From Flectonema sp. DT1601 (Eukaryota > Euglenozoa > Diplonemea > Diplonemida > Diplonemidae): DNA of 64,000 nt. The stretch covers positions 372,001 through 436,000 of the forward strand of contig OZ025794.1 in assembly GCA_964019425.1 (NCBI GenBank). Reading direction: 5' to 3'. The notes below the pieces were generated by a model. The model saw only the letters and a program-made list of their open reading frames with translations, was not told the DNA's origin and ran no database searches. This document shows, in pieces, positions 31,621 to 44,284 of this stretch. Every line of letters begins with the position of its first letter. The stretch's first letter is position 1. A program made the position numbers and the translations under genes.

Positions 31621-32682
31621 TCCGCGTGGGACACCACAAAAGAAAAACCACTTGTGAGTTCAAAATGAAGAAGTTTTTTTTTATTATTATTTTTAATTCT
31701 TTTTAACCCCATTCGCTAGTACTCTTTAATTAAACTGTCAAAACCTTTTTTTTGTTATGTCATTTGGTACAACTACGAGGAACAGTCATTTAAGGAAGAA
31801 AAAAAAAAAAAAAAAAGCACCAATTAAAACCCCTTTTGCTGAGGGTGGTATTTATATACCACAACCGCGACGAGAACTCCCTCCCAAGTCAGGCGAGAAA
31901 AAAAAAAAAAAAAAAAAAAAGAAGCAATGGCACAAAAAACAGCCGTTTTTTTCGGACTGTTTTGTGAAATGGTACGTCATAGTGGTGATATTCAGTATCG
32001 AAGGCTACCCTGATTTAGTTAAATAAATGGAGATATCTTTACATTATTTCTTCTTCTGAGATGGTGTTTTATTGAGGCGAATTTCTGCGAAATGGTGAGC
32101 GAATTCGGGGAAACTACTTAACCCGAATAGTTGCTGTACTCTTGTGCATTGTTATTTTTTTAATACATATTTTTTTTTAAAAATTTTATTTTTTTTTTTT
32201 TTACTTGTGTTTCCCCCTTGGCGACAAGTAACATGATACAATACGCCTGATTAATTTAAAAAAAAAAAAAAAAAACCTATCTGCGAGAAAAATAAAATAA
32301 AAAAACAAGGTAGAAAGGGGCTGTGTAGAAGGAAAAGCAACGCTGTTGGCAACACAACATGTTGACTCCCGATTTCCTTTCTTCTGTACTTTAAGTCATT
32401 TTTGTTCTATCCACCGGACACATAGTCAAACCACTGCTACCAACGCAACTAAATACAATGTATGGTTCTTTAAGAATTGTGATTGCTTTTTAAATTTATT
32501 ATTTTTTTTTAAAAAAAATTCGTTTATTTGAAAATATTGTTTTGTTCACCCCCCTCAGTTCACAAGAAATCTGATGGCTTGGCTTGTTAATCTCTTGACG
32601 TGCATTAACACTCTTTGTTGTATGTGACTGTGTTTGATGGCTATCGTTTATTTGTAAAATTACTTTTCACACAACAGTTCAC

Positions 32683-35600
32683 ATGAAACATGACACCATT
32701 TCGCAGTCAAGTAGCAACATCCAAGATGAGGGATGTGGGCTGTCAGTTCAGCTTATGTTTGGTTGCATCACATTGTTTTCTATAATCATCGCGTCTGTTA
32801 GTACTGCACTGCTGCTGATTATAAATTATGAAGATGCTGTAACTGAGACACAAGACGGAGGAAAAGTTAGCACCGAAAGATGTTTTACTGAGTCGGAACA
32901 TTCTCTTGAAAAGGTGGCAGCAGAGCTACTTGCTTACGCTACATCAGGTGTTGCAGAAGAGATAAAAGTAATTATTAGCGAACCCATTAATCACATGGAA
33001 GGGTTATTTGCTGTACTCGCAATATACAAAGAAGATGAAAAAACTTTTGATTGGCTGACATCAAAACCAATCAGAAGCTCATTATGGCATCAAATTCAAA
33101 TGGCTGATCCTGTAGTTACCTCACTTGGTATTTACATTGATGATTCTCATTTTGCTCTTCATTTGCGTAATTTTAGTCATGTTAGTGACAGCGCTGTTGA
33201 GGTGTTGATTACTGAGCCGGGTAGTCCCAATAGCACATTGGGAATAGCAAAGCACGGTGATGGTGGTCTTGAGACAGTTACTTCGGTATTGCCGATAAAT
33301 AATAGAAATATGCCAGGATTAGAGATTTCTCGAAATTTGTGGAATCTTGAACAGTTTGCGTGGAATAGCATTCATGTTAGTAATTTCTTTACTGGATACA
33401 CGGTGGTATCACGTAATACTATACCAAATGTACAGCATTTCAATTTGGAAGTTTCTGTTCCTTTGAAATCTATCGCAGATAGTTTATCGAAACTTGTTAG
33501 TTCAATGCGCAGACAGACAGGTTCGAAAACCAGAATGTACGTTGTAATTGCTGAGTCATGGATTGCAACTAAACTAAAGCAACAAAATCAAAGCAATTGG
33601 AAAGACTACGATCAAAGCTTGCAACTTGTAAGTGTTAGTGATGGAGAATCAAACTACCTAGACAATAGTACTGGTCACGGCGATCTGCTTTATGATACCA
33701 ACGCAACCGACTCAATCATTCGTGGAATCGCCTTAGGAATCAGATCAAACTACGGTGGTTATGCAGGATTGTCATTTAAAGGTACCACTAAATATTCTAT
33801 TCCTCATGATGGGGTTATAGAAGAATTCTTTGTTCAAGTCCAATCAATAAACGACGGGTTTGGAATTAATTGGTGGCTCACAACAGCAATCGACATGCAA
33901 TACATCTTGGGTGAGGTTGATGCTGCTCATGATGTATTGAATGAGCAGTTTAAAGTACGTCGAAGTCACATCCGAAACAGCGTCAATTCAAAAAGAGATC
34001 AAGCAATATACACAACTGCTATTGTAGCCGTGGCTCTGTTAGTGTTATCGTATGTCGCTACTTTGTTTGTTTTGCAACCAATGAAGGATCTTCAGAAAGA
34101 TATGTTATCAGTTTCTATGATGCAACTCGAGAATCTCGCAGGGAACACTACAGTCTTAAAAGAGATTCGTCACATGCAACTTAACTTTTTAATAATGGTC
34201 AGAAGACTTAAAGAATTTAGGGCTTATGTCCCAACAGCAGTCCTTCAAGGAGCTAATATACCAAACGACATACCACTACCTCCAAGTGGTAAAGTTGGAA
34301 TTGTGTTTACTGACATTGAAGGATCAACTGCACTTTGGGATCTCGACAATGCCGCGATGAATGCCGCCCTTGAAAAACACAACGTTCTCATTCGTGAAGC
34401 TTGTTCTCAAAATAATGGTTACGAAGTAAAAACAATCGGAGATGCTTTTATGATCGCTTTTGAAACAGACACAGATGCGATTAAATTTGCAGTTCAGGCG
34501 CAGCAATCGATTAGCACAGCAGCTTGGCCTCCAGAACTCTGTCTTAAAGATGGACTGCGAGTCCGAATGGGTGTCCAATATGGACACGTTATCCTTGAAG
34601 AGAATCCTTTAACATCTCGTGCAGACTATCGAGGAACAACTGTAAATATGGCTGCTCGTCTTGAAAGTAAATCAAAGGGAGGTGCGTTGTGTATTACAAA
34701 AGAACTTTACAGCACTTTAAACCAAGAATTGGTATCACCATCAACCATATGCACAGTTGATCATGGGATGCAAGATTTAAAGGGACTGGGTCCTCATGAG
34801 ACGTTTTTACTTTACACAAAGGATTCAGTCATGACTCCAGCTAGTCATCCTGACATTAGAAAGAATTCATACATAGTTCATAAGACAAGTGAAAAGCAAA
34901 CAAGCGACAAAAGTGATGAATCTCACGTCACCATAGTAAGAACCAAAGCAAATAAAACAAACAACACTGGATTAACACTCGTAAAGGGGTTGATAAGTGT
35001 TGGGATGTGTTCCTTGAAAGTGAAACATAAAGATAATTTGTTTAATGATATCAATTTAATGATTCGCATCGTCGCTGATGCAGCTTTTGACACCGACGGA
35101 GTACTTGGAGCAGTCCTGGGTAATACCATACTAGTGTCGTGGAACACATCAAAGAAGAATCAACTTCACACAATCGCAAGCATGCGATTTGCTTCCCAAC
35201 TTCAAAAAAGAGGATCACGATTGATGACTATTGGTGTTGCTACAGGTACAGCATTACACGGAAATATTGGATCTCAGAGTAGAAGATTTCATTCTATTTA
35301 TGGTGTCGCCCTTAGCTGTGCGACATCTCTCTCTGATCACGCAGCAGCATTAGGTTCATTTTGTTTAATTGGTGACTGCACTCGCGAATCTCGCTTTCTC
35401 AAAGACGACTCGATTTCTTCGTTTCTCAGACTGGTCGACAGCTGGTACCTCCGCGACGAACATGTCACGATTCACGTGTATGATATAAGATGTGCAAAGT
35501 TTCTTACTCATTTAGAGAATTGGGGTGCTGGTGAAACTTTAATGACTCCTGAAGACTCGGTGTCGGTAAGTGCAATTATTCAAAAACTTATTCACGGAGA

Positions 35601-35889
35601 TCGAGCTTCAATGGAAGAATTATCTGTTGCTGCATCACTAGCCCCAGATGATGTTGTGTTAGCTAATGTAAAGAAAATGTTTTCAACTTCAGTGCCTGGA
35701 TTGGAAGGCTATCGATGTGAAATTGGATTCTCAAAAGTTCCACATGCAGCTGATGCGTGGAGACAAGATTTCACAAACAGCGAGAGTCACATCCAAACAT
35801 CAACTGCGTCGAGAACGATGTCAACAGGACCATCACCAGTCATGCTACCAGGGACTGTAACAACGTCGGTTCCTACTATTAATTGTTAA
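32683..35889 (+). CDS. Receptor-type class III adenylate cyclase with a second, degenerate cyclase domain
   Basis: A 1068-residue two-pass protein: TM1 at 24-47, an ectodomain of about 390 residues with several N-x-S/T sites (probable ligand sensor), TM2 at about 441-465, a short linker, then a class III cyclase domain (536-725). The first metal Asp is D544 (VFTDIEGST) and the second D587 (TIGDAF). Lys583 (VKTIGD) is the adenine-selecting residue, so ATP rather than GTP is expected. NMAARLE carries the transition-state Asn and Arg. Residues 765-900 have the outline of a second cyclase fold (GVATGTALHGNIGS) but lack the metal motifs. Layout and catalytic wording resemble kinetoplastid and other discoban surface cyclases, though those usually have one cyclase domain. 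It makes cAMP at the membrane, presumably in response to an external signal. The acceptor lies five bases before the ATG. Confidence 0.9.
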   Translation: MKHDTISQSSSNIQDEGCGLSVQLMFGCITLFSIIIASVSTALLLIINYEDAVTETQDGGKVSTERCFTESEHSLEKVAAELLAYATSGVAEEIKVIISEPINHMEGLFAVLAIYKEDEKTFDWLTSKPIRSSLWHQIQMADPVVTSLGIYIDDSHFALHLRNFSHVSDSAVEVLITEPGSPNSTLGIAKHGDGGLETVTSVLPINNRNMPGLEISRNLWNLEQFAWNSIHVSNFFTGYTVVSRNTIPNVQHFNLEVSVPLKSIADSLSKLVSSMRRQTGSKTRMYVVIAESWIATKLKQQNQSNWKDYDQSLQLVSVSDGESNYLDNSTGHGDLLYDTNATDSIIRGIALGIRSNYGGYAGLSFKGTTKYSIPHDGVIEEFFVQVQSINDGFGINWWLTTAIDMQYILGEVDAAHDVLNEQFKVRRSHIRNSVNSKRDQAIYTTAIVAVALLVLSYVATLFVLQPMKDLQKDMLSVSMMQLENLAGNTTVLKEIRHMQLNFLIMVRRLKEFRAYVPTAVLQGANIPNDIPLPPSGKVGIVFTDIEGSTALWDLDNAAMNAALEKHNVLIREACSQNNGYEVKTIGDAFMIAFETDTDAIKFAVQAQQSISTAAWPPELCLKDGLRVRMGVQYGHVILEENPLTSRADYRGTTVNMAARLESKSKGGALCITKELYSTLNQELVSPSTICTVDHGMQDLKGLGPHETFLLYTKDSVMTPASHPDIRKNSYIVHKTSEKQTSDKSDESHVTIVRTKANKTNNTGLTLVKGLISVGMCSLKVKHKDNLFNDINLMIRIVADAAFDTDGVLGAVLGNTILVSWNTSKKNQLHTIASMRFASQLQKRGSRLMTIGVATGTALHGNIGSQSRRFHSIYGVALSCATSLSDHAAALGSFCLIGDCTRESRFLKDDSISSFLRLVDSWYLRDEHVTIHVYDIRCAKFLTHLENWGAGETLMTPEDSVSVSAIIQKLIHGDRASMEELSVAASLAPDDVVLANVKKMFSTSVPGLEGYRCEIGFSKVPHAADAWRQDFTNSESHIQTSTASRTMSTGPSPVMLPGTVTTSVPTINC

Positions 35890-36185
35890 CAAGAATACTA
35901 TTTCAGTTATAGTGAACACTCACACAGTGGTCAGATGACTACTACCTATTTCGCGAACATTGTGAAAAGCGCTACTTCTGACTTTCGTCCTCGTTGATTA
36001 CTCAACCCTGAGCACCTCATGTGCATACTGAGATCACTTGTGCCTTGAGATTGCTTTATTCTTTTCAATGGGAGGAATTATCTTATTGGGTTTGTTACAC
36101 AGTAATAATGAATTGAAAAACAAAATAAAACAAAACAAACAACACCGTAGGATAAGATTTGTTGTTATTAATCTATAACAGTAAT

Positions 36186-36311
36186 CTGAGTCTTTTGACT
36201 CGGCCGGCATTTATTCTTTTAACCAACCGGAGTATCTTGAGTCCAACTAGGACTTTTTCTTACCTGAGAATTCTCTGACTGTGAAGTGAGTAGAATTTGT
36301 TATTTCACAGT
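36186..36311 (+). other. Cluster of stem-loops after the cyclase gene
   Basis: A 7-bp stem with TTTT loop (36186-36192 / 36197-36203), AGTCC/GGACT with 5-nt loop followed by Ts (36240-36254), and an 8-bp stem ACTGTGAA/TTCACAGT (36278-36285 / 36304-36311). Three stems in 126 nt, about 300 nt after the stop, suggest a structured 3'-UTR or processing element. Confidence 0.35.
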
Positions 36312-37065
36312 GAGACTCATAACATCGTATTTCTAATTAATAATTGAGATTTCTGTTATCTGAGTCGTGTCTTACCCTATTAGATTGTGAGAGAAGAAAA
36401 AAAAAAAAATTAAAAAAAAAAAGAAAAAAAAAAAGAATTGTTAGCCGTCAGGCGTATTCCTTTCTTTGCTTTTACGGTTTCACTGGATTACGGTTTTGGC
36501 TATAAAATGATAAAATGATTTTAAAAAAAAAAAAAAAAAAAAGTAATTCATTAAACGATTAATTTGGTTTCCTAAAATCCGTAGGGTTTTACAATAAAAC
36601 AGATTATTTACTGTTGGGTAATGAAAATCTGATGGGATTTAGAGACCAGAGGATATATAAAAAATAAAAAAAAAAAAAAAAAAAAAAAAAATTCAACACA
36701 ACACAACACAACATTAACACAACGATCGAACTGTCTCTGTCAAACAATTAATCAATTTTTAAAAAAAAAAAAAAAAAATTATGAATTCTAAAAAAATCAA
36801 TGATCTGTTGCATTTGTTGTTTTTTTTTTTTTTTGTTCGGAATTAAAGAGCCCATCGTTGCGTGTATAAAAAAAAAAAAAGAAAAATAACAAATAAAAAA
36901 ATAATAATAATACGCACATCATAGTTATTTTTCGAACTTTATAGTCCCACTAAAATATGCTATTTTCTTTTGTACTCAGCAAGCCTATTTTGTCGGAGTG
37001 AGATAAAGTTTTTTTTATTTTTTCTTAATTGTTGTTTCTTTTTCCCCCATTTTTTTTCTTTTTTG

Positions 37066-37285
37066 ATTGACGAGAATATCCTCTTGACAACTACAAATAT
37101 TTTTCAGTAAAGTACTTTTGGTATAAATTTTGTTTTTTAATACCTAAAGTTGTTTACTGTTTTTACATTGTCAAAAATTTCATCCCCCCCTTTTTTTGAT
37201 TAACGAGGATATCGTCTCGTTCACTCTCGGAAAATTCCCTTCAAACACTACAGCACTCGGAGTGATAATAAATACAATGCTCCCC
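37066..37285 (+). repeat. Dispersed repeat family C, copy 2
   Basis: Collinear with 30563-30765. It contains the motif TTGATTRACGAGRATATC twice (about 37070 and 37195). The 3' block to AATACAATGCTCCC is nearly identical to copy 1. Confidence 0.8.
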
Positions 37286-37813
37286 TTGGTTGATTTGAAG
37301 GGCATTTCTTCTTTAATAAAAACATATAACCTACATTTCTGAACGGTCCATAACTGATGTCAAGTGGTTCGTTGGGGCAAAGTAACTATTTAATTCTCGA
37401 AAAACAGTTCGAATTTTTTGATTTGACTGATAATAATTAATACTAACTATTTTATATATTTCCAGTCTTTTTTTTGCTGAAAAAGAGCTAACCGCGATGA
37501 GTAGGACAGGCCTTGATACCGCAGTATTCCTCCTGCTTTCGTCATTTTGGAAGACTGAGAGTTTTTTTTTTTTAAAAAAAACCGAGCCGTTGCTCATCTA
37601 ATAATGTACCAATGCTACTGGACAATATTCTTTTTTTTCGTATATTTCTTTTTTGATCTGATTTTGTTACTAAATTCATATTCCGAAAAATTATTTTGAT
37701 TGACTTCAGTTGGGTTATTATTATTACTATTGTTTTTAGGGAAAACCTACAGATCCACCCCCAGGTTTGGGGAAACGTACACTACGGTCACGGCCTTGTG
37801 TAGCTTTTAAATA

Positions 37814-37849
<36 letters not shown>

Positions 37850-38758
37850 ATAATAAATTACTGATTATATCTGGTTCCCACACGGTACTCTTTGAGTGTC
37901 AACCTAACTGATACTCGGTGGTCTGATGGACTTGCTAAGTATCTCGGTTGTAAACAACCCGAGTAATTCCTATGGTAAGGAACGAATAACTGTGGAGACT
38001 AAAAAAAAAAAAAAAAATAACAACAACAAGACAGAAAGTGATGAAGATACTAAAGGCTACTACTATTTAATACTGACTTGCAATTACAAGTATTTTTAAA
38101 TAGCTTCTGAAGACCTAAAAAAAAACAAGACTACAAGACAGACAAGTGAGGAAAGATACCAAGGTTACTGTGTTGTTATTTCTAACATCAGTAGTTTTTT
38201 GATGAGGTATACACGACAGGTGAATGGCGCTTTTAAAAAAACATTTTTAGAAAATAAAATAATAAATTTAATAAACTTGTAATTAATAATATGGGCGGTA
38301 CAAGTATGCCTTTCTCTTTTTTTTTCCCTTTTTTCCCTTTTTTTTTTTTTTTTTTTTTTTTTTGTCAAAGGTTAAATAATCAACTTAAATCACAAACCAA
38401 TAAAATAAACGAATCTTTTTCTTGAAAAAAAAAAAAAAAAAAAGCTGTTTTTCTTTTCTTTTTTTTTTCCTTCTTTTTTTTGGATAATGGATGACTGGTC
38501 ACCAAAAAAAGAAGACAAAAAAAAAAGGGAAAAAGAAAAAAAGAGACCGTCATCTGTATTTAAGTGAAAACCTTGGATGGTAGTGGTACCGAATTACTAG
38601 CACCTCGTGGGCTTCCCGCAAAGGGGTTGACTTTGAAAAAAAGAAAAAAAAAAAAAAAGTTACTGTCACCTTATTCAGCGATTTGCTAACAGCTTGCATT
38701 GATATGTAAATTGAAAGAGCACCGTTTTTAAAATTTTTTTTACTATTTTTTTTTATTC

Positions 38759-38760
<2 letters not shown>

Positions 38761-38795
<35 letters not shown>
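38761..38795. repeat. TTA trinucleotide microsatellite
   Basis: More than ten TTA units in a row, between T-rich tracts. Confidence 0.9.
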
Positions 38796-41700
38796 TTTTT
38801 TTTAAATATTTTTATCAGAAATAATTACAAGCCGCTAAGTATCATTTCGCATCTTTATTTTTATTTGATTTCTTTTTTTTTTTTGTGAGGGGTACGGCAA
38901 AGCGGCTGTGAAGTGAGATTATATTTTCAATAATTAACGATTACGGGATTTTGATCTGGATCATGTAAGCGAACACACGCCTTTTATATGGATCCTCTTT
39001 GAGGACTAGAAAAGGAAATAAAAAAATAAAATAAAAAATAAACTTACTAGCATAACCAGTTTTCTGTAGAGGCAATCTATTCTTTATCGTTTTCCCTCTT
39101 CCTACCCTACCTTCCCTTCCCTTTTCCCTCTTTTTTTCTTCTTCTTTCTTCTTCTTCTTCTTTTTTTTTTCGTTCTGTCGTGTTTTCTATTATTGCTTAT
39201 AGTGAGCACATCGCCAGTCACAACGTAGTTGTTATTTTCTTTTTTCAGCACACTCTCAGTTGTAGTGGTCGCAATTTCGTTGAATTTCTGCTTCTACAAG
39301 GTAAGATTTCGATTCCACAACCTTTACTTGAGTTTTTTTTAAATATTTCTTTTATTTGTCCCTCTCAGTACAACTTCTTTCCGTTAATAACCTTGTGATC
39401 CCTGTGATGTAATGATTTAATTCTTCGTTATTCACACTTTGGGTCTGCTGCAATAGAAGAGGGGAAAAAAAAAAAATAAGAAAAAAAAAGTCCTTCTAAT
39501 TCACTTGTGCTATACTTCAGTAGCTAAATGTAAACCATACACATGAAAAATGAATATGGTTTTATAGTTCTGGGAGGGATTATCAAGCCAGGTTAAGTGT
39601 TTGTTGGTTTTCGTTATCATATCGCTTACGGCAGAGTTTTATTTCCCTTTTTAGATAGTTTCTCCAATTGGAGTCACGAACCGCAGCCTGTTTGTCGTGC
39701 CGAAAGGATCCTGACATCAGAAGAAGCAGCTACTAATGTATTCTGTCATCTTCTGTGTTAGGTTAGTTATAGCATTTAGAGGCATTACAGGAACTTAGTT
39801 ATCGTTTTCGTGAGGTCTGGTCTTGGTGATTCAGTACTCAACGAGGTCTGTGGAAAAAAAAAAAAGATTATACTCTGAAATATGGACCCCCCTCGATTTC
39901 TCTCTTGGGTTTTTTTCTTTTTTAGTCAACGGAAATGTACTATTTTATCCACGACTATGCCTTCAGTTTATTCTATGGCTGATAATCCATGAGGATTGAG
40001 ACTCATCACCTTAAAAAAAGACGTTGTCGGTTGGCGTAGCCCGTGAAAGCCACGACGATATCTGCGCATTTGTTATTACTTTTACTTACCTCATGAATAT
40101 TTTCCTTCTTGCAGTGGTGTTTAAAACTGCTACTTGCTAATACCATTTTGATAACCAAAAATGTACTCATCAAATAGGTATTTGTTTTTTCCTCCTCTGT
40201 CCACCTTGGGATAAGACATCCATATTTTGTGTGTCTTTTGACTCTAACAGCTGTGTACTATATTTTTATTTGTTTTTTAAATTGAGAGCCAATCTGCGCC
40301 CACTTGCATCATACATAGTTAACCTTGGGGTCGGTTTGTTAATACTAATTTTTCAGCCGACTCTGACGCTGCTTGTTTCCACACATGCAGTACGGACTTT
40401 GTTAAATTTAAAAAAAATAAAAAATAATAATAATAATCTATCATTTATAACACCCGATGTGTTGACATCCTTTCGCCAGATGTCAATATATAGTTTTTTT
40501 TTCCTCTTCTTCTTCTGTTACTCTTTGATACCTACGGTTATTCGTGATTTCAGTTTTTTATTATTATTATTATCTTTCACTTCCTTGCTATTTGCCACGA
40601 TTCTGTTATGTGGGCAGTACACACATTTCTCACTACAACATAAAATTTGTTATTGAATGTGCTTCTTGTGTCAACTGCTTAAAACTTTTGCCCACTTTTT
40701 GTCGTGTAGTAATCCATCTTAGTACTACTAGCGGAATATTCCTTTTTTTTTTTAATTTTTTTTTTATAAAGGTAGGGCATCGTGCCTTGCCTCATTCTGT
40801 TTTATTTCATTGTTTAATTCCTTCTGCGTTGCTCCTTTGTATAAAAAAATAATAAGAAATATACACACTTGTGAAGCACGGCTTGGAACCACCTAATACA
40901 GAATGATTTTTGAGTCACAGCTATTTGAAACTAATGGCTATTAACGTTTTCCTACTTTTTTATCAGTGTGTTGGTCACACTTTTACATGTTAATGCGACT
41001 CTGTTTTCAGGATATTCTTTTTGTGGTCTATCCTTTTTATTGACAGATAATAATATCTCCACTGCCTATTATATATTTCTGCCAGGTTGTAGAAACTGCT
41101 ATATAAAAAAAAAAAAAAAAAGGAAAATAAATTTTTTATTATCCTTTTGTGTTTCTATACTACGGTAATACCTAGCAATTATGTGGCCTTGGAAGACTGC
41201 GATAAAGATATACACACCCGTCCTGCTGTTGTTATCATTCAGCTGTTCGATAAAACTATGGAGCGTTTTTTTGAATCGTAGTTGTAATTCTCAGTTAGAA
41301 GAAGCAAAAAAAAGAATGGGAAAAAAAAAAAAAAAAAAAAACTTCAATAATATTATTATACTACTACTGAATGGTGTGGCTCCCTTTGGAAGACCATTCC
41401 GTTTTGTAACCTGACCCAACTTTCGTGTGGCTCCTGTAGAAGACCACACAGAGGGATCTCAACACGGGATTTCAACGGGTTATTTTTGTACACGTCCTGA
41501 GACCAAACCCAGTTACCTGGTAATTCTATTCGCAGTTTCGTTTGCCGGAAAAAAAAAAAAAAAAAAAAGTTTTTAGACTACAGGAATTTGGAAGCTGTCA
41601 TTGCATTTAATTTGTTATGGTGTGCTCCTTGAGGAATACTGATACGGATTTCCTTGACTTGATTTCAGTCCTCAGTAAGTTTTGTTTTCGCTATTTTTTT

Positions 41701-42789
41701 AAATATATTTTTTATTTATCTTACATCGTCAAACAATCAAATCTGCTGTTTCCATCACATGAAAAAAATAAAAAAAAGAAGAAAAAGTGAACTCTTTTTT
41801 TTTTTTGTATTTTGCTTTTAATATCTGTTTGAATTTATTTGCAAGTTGAATTTATAATTAGCGGTCCCCAGGAAATGGGTGCTTCCGTGTTCGACAGTAC
41901 CCACTGTTAGCCTTTTACGTGTCAACGATGTTTGGCCTAGCCATACTTTAGCTTCAGCCAGCTTCAAGTTGCTTTATATAATTACGGTATTAAATTTAAC
42001 TCCCGCAAACCTGCAGAGAAATTGTTGTTCCTTGGAGCTTCGAAATGCAGTAACAAATTACCCCCCGACACTGTTTTGTTTTTTTATGAATAACGTTACC
42101 ACAGTAATCGAGTTGTAAAGGACTAAAGGTTAAACTATCTTTCCTTTTTTGAATTCAAATTGCTCCACTTAAAAAAAAAAAAAAAAATGTTGTCTGTATT
42201 ATTAGCTCGTAGCCTTCCTTAGTTCGGGTCAGTTCATTCTCTTTCTTTACCTTTTTCCCGGAAAATGGAAGAAGTCTGGAGCATTCAACAAGACGAGGAT
42301 CGTTTATTATTATTTTATTAAATTTTTATTGAAAACTCGTTGTATGAAGGAAAAAAAAAAGAAAAAAAAAAAAGAAGAAGATACTCCTTTTATTCTGTTT
42401 CTGTTTTTTTTAGCTTATCTTTTCATGTGTTTTCTTCCCATAGAATGACTTCTTTTTAAGATTGCTCCCCTAAAAAAAGAAAAGAAAAAAGAATAAAACG
42501 GCTGACTGGTTCTATTGGCTGTGATGCACATCCAGTTTATAAGAATTCCCGCAGCTTTGATTGAGGTAAGGTCGTAATGTTGTTGTAGCACAAAGTTTTT
42601 CAAAAATAAAAATAAAAATGGAAGAAATGTTTCTTTTTTTTTTTATAAATTTTTTATATTTAATATTTTATTGTCCCCGCAAAGATCTTTTCTCCTTTAT
42701 CAAGCATCTCTTTTTGGAGAAGAAAAAAAAAAAAAAAAAAAAAAAAACATAAATCAAAAAACACCAGTCCTAATCCTATTTTATTGAGT

Positions 42790-43000
42790 AGGTCTCGGCA
42801 GCGATCTAACTGTTTCCCCTGAGAGCTTTTCCTGACTTAGCTCCCCAGGCTTCGCAAATAAATAAATTAGCCGTCTCTTACACCGCGTGCTTCGGGCATA
42901 CGGTAGGTCTGGGCGGTCACTTACTCCTGGTCAATTTACGTCTCTTTTCGCTTACCCCGTGAACTTCCAGCGGTTTGACTTCCCTGATTTCGATAAATAA
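42790..43000 (+). repeat. Dispersed repeat family A, diverged copy 3
   Basis: Shares GGCTTCGCA, the core GGTCTGGGCGGTCAC, a CCCCGTGAACTTCC-like block and the tail TTCGATAAATAAATAA with other family A members. It matches the WD40-gene intron copy (60655-60735) best over its last ~75 bp. Confidence 0.7.
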
Positions 43001-44284
43001 ATAATAAACAATGGTTCGTTTGTCACCGTATCGTTAACTGATGTCAAGCAATTATCGTTTTTGTGTTATTACAATACATGGTATGTTGATACTCCTCTGA
43101 CCTTGACCTCTTCATATATTCTTGTTCTTTTTCAAAAAAAAGAAATAATAATAATAATAATAATGTTCACAAGAAATCTAATTCATTTATCTCTGTGTAC
43201 TACAACTATTTTCACAATAAAAAAACAAAAGAAAGGAGGAGGGGGAAAAAAAGAAAAAAAAAAAAAAACCTACAACAATTTATTTTTTTCTTCCCGTGTG
43301 ACGATACCAAAGAGTTTCTCTATTCACACGCAAAAATCCTTGAAACAAAAAAAAATAAAAATGATCAAGTAAAATGGTCAGTAGCCTTTTCTTCTTCGCC
43401 TTTCCTACCCCCTCTCTTTCTTTTACAGTTGCATCTTTTAGTATCTTGAAAGAGAATGATGGGGAAAAAAAAAATATAAACCAGTGAAAAACTTGTTTAT
43501 TCAGCTGATAACATTGGTACTTTTGTTTGTTTCCATCTGACTGACAAAGTTATATTCGAGATTCCTTTTTCTTGTTTTTATATTTGTTCGTCGTTTCCTA
43601 TCGTTGTTTTCTGTCTGCAAGTGTAGCGACACATGCTTATACTTGCAGTAATCTTACTTGTGATGGCTTGACCTTAAGCTTTAGACTAGACAAGATCGTT
43701 ATTCACAGGGAGGGAACAAAGCAGCCACCTACTCGTAAACGAAATCTTGAAACGGTTGTCTTCATGTTTTCATTAAACGGCTTAGTAGTTCTCTGTTGAT
43801 TTGAGAAACGTGCTTTTTCATTTTAGTTACCGTTTCTTCTTTCTTGTTTTCTATCTATTCTGGATAAGTGTGTATTTGTTCTGTGCTAAGCCTCACAAAC
43901 GAACACCCAATCTCATTGTGGGTCTGCAAAAAATACATGCAAACGATTCAATTTAATAATTGTGAGCGCCTGTCCATAGCAAAACATTTAGCAGATCTTG
44001 GGGGAATGCTTGTTTGGGGTCATCCTTTTTTTGTTTGTTTTTTTTTTGGTGGGGAAAAAAAATCAATTATTATTGTTTTTATTTATTTTTTTTTATTTTT
44101 CGATAAACAACAACAATAGCAAAAAAAAAAAAAAAAAAAAAACAATAATAATTTTTGTAAAAAAAAAAAAAAAAAAGGAAACCCACTTGCTCATAACCCC
44201 CTACCCCTAAATATTTTCACATACCAGCTCATTCAACTGTCGCAAAAAAAAAAAAAAAATTCTAAAAAAAAAAAAATCATTAAA

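Larger units (their letters stand above)
29614..32682 (+). other. Spacer with a cluster of dispersed repeats
   Basis: No protein gene. Family C (30526-30792), family A (31098-31415) and family D (31418-31620) lie almost end to end. Long A/T runs surround them. ACAACAG ending at 32677 is the likely acceptor for the cyclase gene. Confidence 0.55.
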
